Notes under the pieces: model-generated
What the model was told of the DNA's origin: nothing
Databases searched by the model: none
The model's input: the letters and a program-made list of their open reading frames with translations, nothing else
Part shown: positions 32,405 to 36,576 of the stretch, piece by piece
Layout: every line of letters starts with the position of its first letter
Numbering within the stretch: the first letter of the stretch is position 1
Assembly (NCBI GenBank): GCA_028700185.1
Contig: JAQVTF010000014.1
Coordinates: 1-36,576, forward strand
Reading direction: 5' to 3'
Length of the DNA stretch: 36,576 nt
DNA from: Desulfobacteraceae bacterium
GTDB taxonomy: Bacteria > Desulfobacterota > Desulfobacteria > Desulfobacterales > UBA2174
Position numbers and translations under genes: made by a program

Positions 32405-33400
32405 ATGACGCATCTTCTGGAAGTCGAAAATCTCGAAGTCAAATTCGCCCTGCGCTTCGGCGATCTGACCGCCATCGACGACATCAGTTTCTATCTGGAC
32501 AAAAAGGAGAAACTGGGGATCGTGGGGGAAAGCGGGGCCGGCAAGTCGGTGACGGGGTTTGCCATCATCAACCTGCTCAGCAAGCCGGGCTACATTGCCG
32601 GGGGACGGATCCGTTTCGAGGGCCGTGAGATCAACCGTCTCTCCGCCGAGGCGCTGCGCCAGATCCGGGGCAACCGGATCAGCATGATCTTCCAGGATCC
32701 CATGATGACCCTCAACCCGGTGCTGACCATCGGCACCCAGATGGTGGAAACGGTGCAGGCCCACCGCCGGATCGGCAAGGCCGAGGCCCGGGAGCTGGCC
32801 CTGGAGAAGCTGCGCAAGGTCTATATCCCATCGCCGGAAAAACGCCTGGACCAGTACCCCCATGAGATGTCCGGGGGGATGCGCCAGCGCATCGTCATCG
32901 CCATCGCCTTGCTCACCGATCCGGCCCTGATCATCGCCGATGAGCCCACCACGGCCCTGGATGTCACCATCCAGGCCGGGATCATGGAGCTGCTCACCGA
33001 ACTGTGCGAGACGGAAGCGATGGGGCTGATTCTCATCACCCATGATCTGGCCGTCGTCTCCCAGGTCACCGAGCGCATTGCCGTGATGTACGCCGGCCGG
33101 ATCATCGAAACCGGGTACACCACCGATATCGTCACCCATCCGCGTCACCCTTACACCATCGGGTTGATCAATTCCCTGCCCGGCACGCGTCAGGCCGGCA
33201 GCCGCCTGGAGCAGATTCCGGGCATGATGCCGAACCTCACCGCCATCCCGGAGGGTTGTGCCTTTCACCCCCGCTGTTTTCTCGCGGCGGACCAATGCCG
33301 CCGCCACCGGCCTGAATTGACGGCGGTCAGCGGCGGACGTCATTGGGCCGCCTGTCATCGCCTGGACCAGACCCTCGGGCACAATCACTTACACCGTTGA
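32405..33400 (+). CDS. dppD: Peptide ABC transporter ATPase, DppD type
   Basis: A 331-residue ATP-binding subunit. Walker A is GESGAGKS (41-48), the Q-loop is ISMIFQDPMM, the ABC signature is EMSGGMRQR, Walker B is LIIADEPTTALD, and the H-loop is LITHDLAVV. The C-terminal oligopeptide-transporter extension has conserved cysteines (EGCAFHPRCFLAADQC...HWAACHR) that in some DppD proteins bind an Fe-S cluster. It follows the repeat region; the start is the first ATG after it, with only a weak Shine-Dalgarno. It precedes dppF by 11 bases. Confidence 0.95.
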   Translation: MTHLLEVENLEVKFALRFGDLTAIDDISFYLDKKEKLGIVGESGAGKSVTGFAIINLLSKPGYIAGGRIRFEGREINRLSAEALRQIRGNRISMIFQDPMMTLNPVLTIGTQMVETVQAHRRIGKAEARELALEKLRKVYIPSPEKRLDQYPHEMSGGMRQRIVIAIALLTDPALIIADEPTTALDVTIQAGIMELLTELCETEAMGLILITHDLAVVSQVTERIAVMYAGRIIETGYTTDIVTHPRHPYTIGLINSLPGTRQAGSRLEQIPGMMPNLTAIPEGCAFHPRCFLAADQCRRHRPELTAVSGGRHWAACHRLDQTLGHNHLHR

Positions 33401-33411
33401 ATGAATCTTCC

Positions 33412-34431
33412 ATGCCGAACTCGACGACACCGCTGCTTTCCATTCGCCATCTGGTCAAGCATTTCGATATTTCGGGGAGCTTGCTCGATCAACTGACCCT
33501 GGAAAAAGGGCGCCTGCGCCGCCGGCGCACCACGGTCAAGGCCGTCAACGACGTGAGCTTCGAGATCCGCCGCGGCGAAACCCTCAGCGTGGTGGGGGAA
33601 AGCGGCTGCGGCAAGTCCACCCTGGCACGAACCGTCATCGGGCTCTACCCGCCCAACCGGGGAGAGGTGGTTTACGAGGACCGGCGCATCGATCACCTCT
33701 CGGCACGGCAGATGCTGCCGTTTCGTCGCAAGATGCAGATGATCTTCCAGGACCCCTACGCCTCGCTCAACCCGCGCATGACGGTGGCCCGGACCCTGGA
33801 AGAGCCGGTGGTTTTTCACAACCCGGGGATCAGCGCCGCCGCGGCGGCCGAGAAGGTGGCGGATGTCATGCGCCAGGTGGGGGTGGATCCCAAATGGGCC
33901 GACCGCTACCCCCATGAGTTCTCCGGTGGGCAACGGCAGCGCATCAGCATCGCCCGGGCCCTGATGGTGGACCCGGAATTCATCGTGGCCGACGAGCCGG
34001 TGTCGGCCCTGGACGTGTCGATCCAGGCCCAGATCCTCAACCTGCTCATGGACGCCCAGGAACAGCGTGGCCTCACTTATCTGTTCATCACCCACGACTT
34101 GTCGGTGGTGCGCCACATCAGCACCCGGGTGGCGGTGATGTACCTGGGCACCCTCTGCGAGCTGGCCCCGGCGGCCAGCATCTTCAGCCACCCGCGCCAT
34201 CCCTACACCCAGGCCCTGCTCAGCGCCATTCCCCGGCTCGGGGAACAGCGCAGCCAGCACATCCGCCTCAAAGGCGAGGTTCCCACGCCCATTCACCTGC
34301 CCACCGGTTGCGTCTTCCACGGCCGTTGCCGTTATGCCGACGCCCGCTGCCGGGAGGAAGTGCCCGTGGCCACGGCCCTGGGCCCCGATGCCCTGGTGGC
34401 CTGTCACCGGGTGGCCGAAGGCAAGCTCTAG
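33412..34431 (+). CDS. dppF: Peptide ABC transporter ATPase, DppF type
   Basis: A 339-residue ATPase that pairs with DppD. Walker A is GESGCGKS (62-69), the Q-loop is MIFQDPYASLNPRMTV, the signature is EFSGGQRQR, Walker B is FIVADEPVSALD, and the H-loop is FITHDLSVV. A C-terminal oligo_HPY extension carries GCVFHGRCRYADARC. The N-terminal insert (SGSLLDQLTLEKGRLRRRRTTV) before the ATP site is typical of DppF. ATG 33412 is chosen because it begins the canonical N-terminus; the frame upstream lies inside dppD. Its stop is four bases from the convergent gap stop, leaving no room for a dedicated terminator. Confidence 0.95.
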   Translation: MPNSTTPLLSIRHLVKHFDISGSLLDQLTLEKGRLRRRRTTVKAVNDVSFEIRRGETLSVVGESGCGKSTLARTVIGLYPPNRGEVVYEDRRIDHLSARQMLPFRRKMQMIFQDPYASLNPRMTVARTLEEPVVFHNPGISAAAAAEKVADVMRQVGVDPKWADRYPHEFSGGQRQRISIARALMVDPEFIVADEPVSALDVSIQAQILNLLMDAQEQRGLTYLFITHDLSVVRHISTRVAVMYLGTLCELAPAASIFSHPRHPYTQALLSAIPRLGEQRSQHIRLKGEVPTPIHLPTGCVFHGRCRYADARCREEVPVATALGPDALVACHRVAEGKL

Positions 34432-34435
34432 GCCG

Positions 34436-35446
34436 TTAGATCCCCTGGTCGGCCATGTAGGCCGCCAGATCGGCGACACGGCACGAATAGCCCCACTCGT
34501 TGTCGTACCAGGCGACGATTTTGGCCATGTTGCCGTCCATGACCTGGGTAAAGGCGATGTCCACGATGGACGAGTGGGGGTTGCCCTTGAAGTCGCTGGA
34601 GACCAGCGGATCCTCCTCGCAGGCCATGATGCCGGCCAACTCGCCGGCGGCGGCCCCGCGCAGTTGGTCGCGCAGTGCCTGGGTGTCGGTGGTCTTCTCC
34701 AGTAGGGCGACGAAATCCACCACCGACACCGTCGGCGTCGGGACCCGCAGCGAGTAGCCGTCGAAGCGGCCGGCCAACTCGGGAATCACCAGGGCCACGG
34801 CCTTGGCCGCCCCGGTGGTGGTGGGAATGATGTTCATCGCCGCGGCCCGGGCCCGGCGTGGGTCCTTGTGGGCCAGATCCATCAGGCGCTGGTCGGCGGT
34901 GTAGGAATGCACGGTGGTCATCATCGCCTTGCGGATGGAAAAGGCCCGGTGGACCACCAGCGCCGGGGGCGCCAGGCAGTTGGTGGTGCAGGAGGCATTG
35001 GAAACGATGTGGTGATCGGCGGAGCGGTAGTCGGTGTGGTTGACCCCCATCACCACGGTGATGTCCTCCTCCTTGGCCGGGGCGGTGATGATCACCTTGC
35101 GGGCGCCGGCCTCCAGGTGGGCCGCCGCCTTGGGACCGGTGCGGAAGAGGCCGGTGCTTTCCACCACGATGTCCACCCCGTGGTCGTCCCAGGGAAGCTC
35201 GGCCGGATCGCGCATGGCGAAGCTGTGCACGGTTTTGCCGTTGATCACCAGGGACTGGCCGGCCAGTTCCACCGTGCCGGCGAAACGCCCGTAGTTGGTG
35301 TCGTACTTGAAGAGGTTGGCGTTGGTCTCAACGTCGAAGAGGTCGTTGACGGCCACCACCTCGAGCCGATCGGGATGTCGTTCCAGAATCGCCTTGAACA
35401 CCTGTCGCCCGATGCGCCCGAATCCGTTGATGCCGATGCGAATCAT
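34436..35446 (-). CDS. gap: Glyceraldehyde-3-phosphate dehydrogenase
   Basis: GAPDH interconverts glyceraldehyde 3-phosphate and 1,3-bisphosphoglycerate in glycolysis and gluconeogenesis. The 336-residue protein has the NAD-binding start [15 protein letters not shown], the Asp in AVNDLFD that favours NAD, the catalytic C153 in NASCTTNC, the substrate loop [11 protein letters not shown], and [12 protein letters not shown]. It ends with the canonical [15 protein letters not shown]. The sequence right after the active Cys ([12 protein letters not shown]) departs slightly from the usual LAPVAKVL. ATG 35446 has a strong AAGGAGG. It lies 16 bases downstream of a GAF-domain gene, so the two are probably one operon. 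Confidence 0.97.
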   Translation of the reverse strand: MIRIGINGFGRIGRQVFKAILERHPDRLEVVAVNDLFDVETNANLFKYDTNYGRFAGTVELAGQSLVINGKTVHSFAMRDPAELPWDDHGVDIVVESTGLFRTGPKAAAHLEAGARKVIITAPAKEEDITVVMGVNHTDYRSADHHIVSNASCTTNCLAPPALVVHRAFSIRKAMMTTVHSYTADQRLMDLAHKDPRRARAAAMNIIPTTTGAAKAVALVIPELAGRFDGYSLRVPTPTVSVVDFVALLEKTTDTQALRDQLRGAAAGELAGIMACEEDPLVSSDFKGNPHSSIVDIAFTQVMDGNMAKIVAWYDNEWGYSCRVADLAAYMADQGI

Positions 35447-35462
35447 CTCAGCCCTCCTTCGT

Positions 35463-36026
35463 TCAATTGTCGTCGATACGGTATTCGTGAGCCACGAGCA
35501 GATCGTAGTCGCGGCGCAGGGCCTGGTGCAACCGGGCGTTTTCCAGAGCGATGGCACTCAGGTTGGCCACCGCGTCCATGAAGCGGATTTCTTGTTCGTC
35601 GAATTCCCGCGCCTTGGCGGTGTAAGCCCGCAGTACCCCGATGGCCTTTTTTTCCGCCATCAGGGGGACCACCAGCACCGAAACGATCCCCTCGGCCTTG
35701 GCTTTCTCCGGATACTGCCAGTCCGGATCGGTCTGGGCGTTGGCCAGATAGATGGTCTGGCCTTTGAGGGCCTTCTTGTCCAGCCCGCTTTCCTTCACCA
35801 GGACGGGGCCTTTGCGGATGTAGCCGGCGGACAGCCCCGTCTGGGCACCCATGAGAAGCCGTTTGCCTCGAGCGTCCAGGATGCGCAGGGAACAGGCCTT
35901 CAGTTCCATCGTGCGGGCCACACAGCCCACGATTTGTTCCAGCACCTGGGACGGGGTCAGGGAAGCATTGACCAGCCGGGCCACCTCGTAGAGGGCGGCG
36001 AAATAGTCGCGTTTCTTCTTGGGCAT
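35463..36026 (-). CDS. Stand-alone GAF-domain protein
   Basis: A 187-residue cytoplasmic protein made of one GAF domain (residues about 10-170). Features include [44 protein letters not shown], then [54 protein letters not shown] domains bind small molecules or sense redox or nitric oxide. No output domain (kinase, cyclase or DNA-binding) is attached. A strong GGAGGTG precedes the ATG. It directly precedes gap, which makes it a candidate regulator of central carbon metabolism, but its ligand and output are unknown. Confidence 0.85.
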   Translation of the reverse strand: MPKKKRDYFAALYEVARLVNASLTPSQVLEQIVGCVARTMELKACSLRILDARGKRLLMGAQTGLSAGYIRKGPVLVKESGLDKKALKGQTIYLANAQTDPDWQYPEKAKAEGIVSVLVVPLMAEKKAIGVLRAYTAKAREFDEQEIRFMDAVANLSAIALENARLHQALRRDYDLLVAHEYRIDDN

Positions 36027-36136
36027 GATGCACCTCCATGGCTGTGGGATCTTGGACGCCGAAAGCGGGACCAGGAAAACGGGCGCTTCTATCGAATAGG
36101 GTCATCTGCGGCCTTTGCGCAACCGAAAAGTGCCGG

Positions 36137-36165
36137 TTGACACCTTGCACCGCCTTTCCTATAAC
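36137..36165 (+). promoter_or_regulatory. Sigma70-type promoter for purB
   Basis: TTGACA (36137-36142, perfect) and TATAAC (36160-36165, 5/6) are exactly 17 bases apart, about 85 bases before the purB start. This is the best-matching promoter in the window. GGGCGC and GCGCCC arms further down the leader could form a weak hairpin. Confidence 0.7.
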
Positions 36166-36249
36166 CGCGAAAAGTGTTCATGGGCGCCGGTTCCACAAGC
36201 GGATATGCGCCCGTTGTTGACCTTCACACCCAGCCGACAGGATGTTCAG

Positions 36250-36576
36250 ATGCCCCTGGAACCCACCGCCCTCAGCGCCATTTCCCCCATCGATGGCCGT
36301 TACCGCCGCGCCACCCATGCCTTGAGCGACTACTTCAGCGAAGGCGCCTTGATCCGCTACCGCCTCCAGGTGGAGGTGGAATACTTCATCGCCCTGTGCC
36401 AGATTCCCCTGCCCGAGCTGAACGCCGTCGATGCCGGCAACTTCGAGTCGTTGCGACGATTGGTGAAAGCGTTCACCCCCGAAGATGCCCAGCGGGTCAA
36501 GGAGATCGAGGCGGTCACCAACCACGATGTCAAGGCGGTGGAGTATTTTCTCAAGGAACGCTTCGAGCAGATGGGG
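36250..36576 (+). CDS. purB: Adenylosuccinate lyase, 5' part
   Basis: PurB cleaves SAICAR and adenylosuccinate in purine synthesis. The first 109 residues are visible; the gene runs off the window end. The N-terminus LSAISPIDGRYRRATHALSDYFSEGALIRYRLQVEVEYFIAL matches the E. coli-type PurB (SPIDGRY is diagnostic). The segment VKEIEAVTNHDVKAVEYFLKE contains the conserved TNHDVKA substrate-binding motif. AGGAT lies about eight bases before the ATG. It diverges from the GAF-gap operon and has its own strong promoter. Confidence 0.95.
   Translation, partial: MPLEPTALSAISPIDGRYRRATHALSDYFSEGALIRYRLQVEVEYFIALCQIPLPELNAVDAGNFESLRRLVKAFTPEDAQRVKEIEAVTNHDVKAVEYFLKERFEQMG

Overview
The window is a GC-rich, gene-dense stretch of a Gram-negative bacterial chromosome. 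It has an outer-membrane LPS-assembly lipoprotein (LptE), lipoproteins, a YajC-SecDF translocon module and RNase G. There are no phage genes, transposases, CRISPR arrays, tRNAs or rRNAs. The gene neighbourhoods (leuS-lptE next to rpsT, yajC-secD-secF, coaBC followed by a family-4 uracil-DNA glycosylase, an inverted tandem-repeat element in an ABC operon) suggest a Desulfobacterota (former Deltaproteobacteria) sulfate-reducer-like organism. That placement is an inference; nothing in the window diagnoses the lineage.

Left part (1-9.0 kb): the 3' end of a TrmJ-type tRNA methyltransferase overlaps a fumarylacetoacetate-hydrolase-family enzyme. A membrane-anchored coiled-coil protein and guaA follow on the minus strand, separated by an inverted-repeat element. 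Then come a TrpF-like barrel protein and efp on the plus strand, and a CNNM/CorC-type CBS membrane protein and a large DUF89/ARMT1-like protein on the minus strand.

Middle (9.0-20.5 kb): a long run of minus-strand genes, in transcription order rng, a LysM-like membrane protein, yajC, secD, secF, dprA, topA, a glycosyltransferase and a HAD phosphatase. A promoter is visible before rng and another before yajC. The glycosyltransferase and HAD genes overlap and probably act in one pathway.

Right part (20.5-36.6 kb): leuS (with an attenuator-like hairpin in its leader) and lptE on the plus strand, and rpsT on the minus strand. A plus-strand cluster follows: FtsB/DivIC-like protein, small TPR-like protein, lipoprotein, coaBC, uracil-DNA glycosylase. 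Next are a secreted protein of unknown function and a complete peptide-type ABC importer (binding protein, two permeases, two ATPases). This operon is split between dppC and dppD by a 227-nt inverted array of 16-bp repeats. The window ends with a minus-strand GAF protein-gap operon diverging from the start of purB.

Most genes are ordinary housekeeping functions. No clear new multi-gene system is present. The strongest candidates for something undescribed are the two inverted tandem-repeat elements, the leuS leader, the guaA leader palindrome, the glycosyltransferase-HAD pair and the divergent DUF89 protein.
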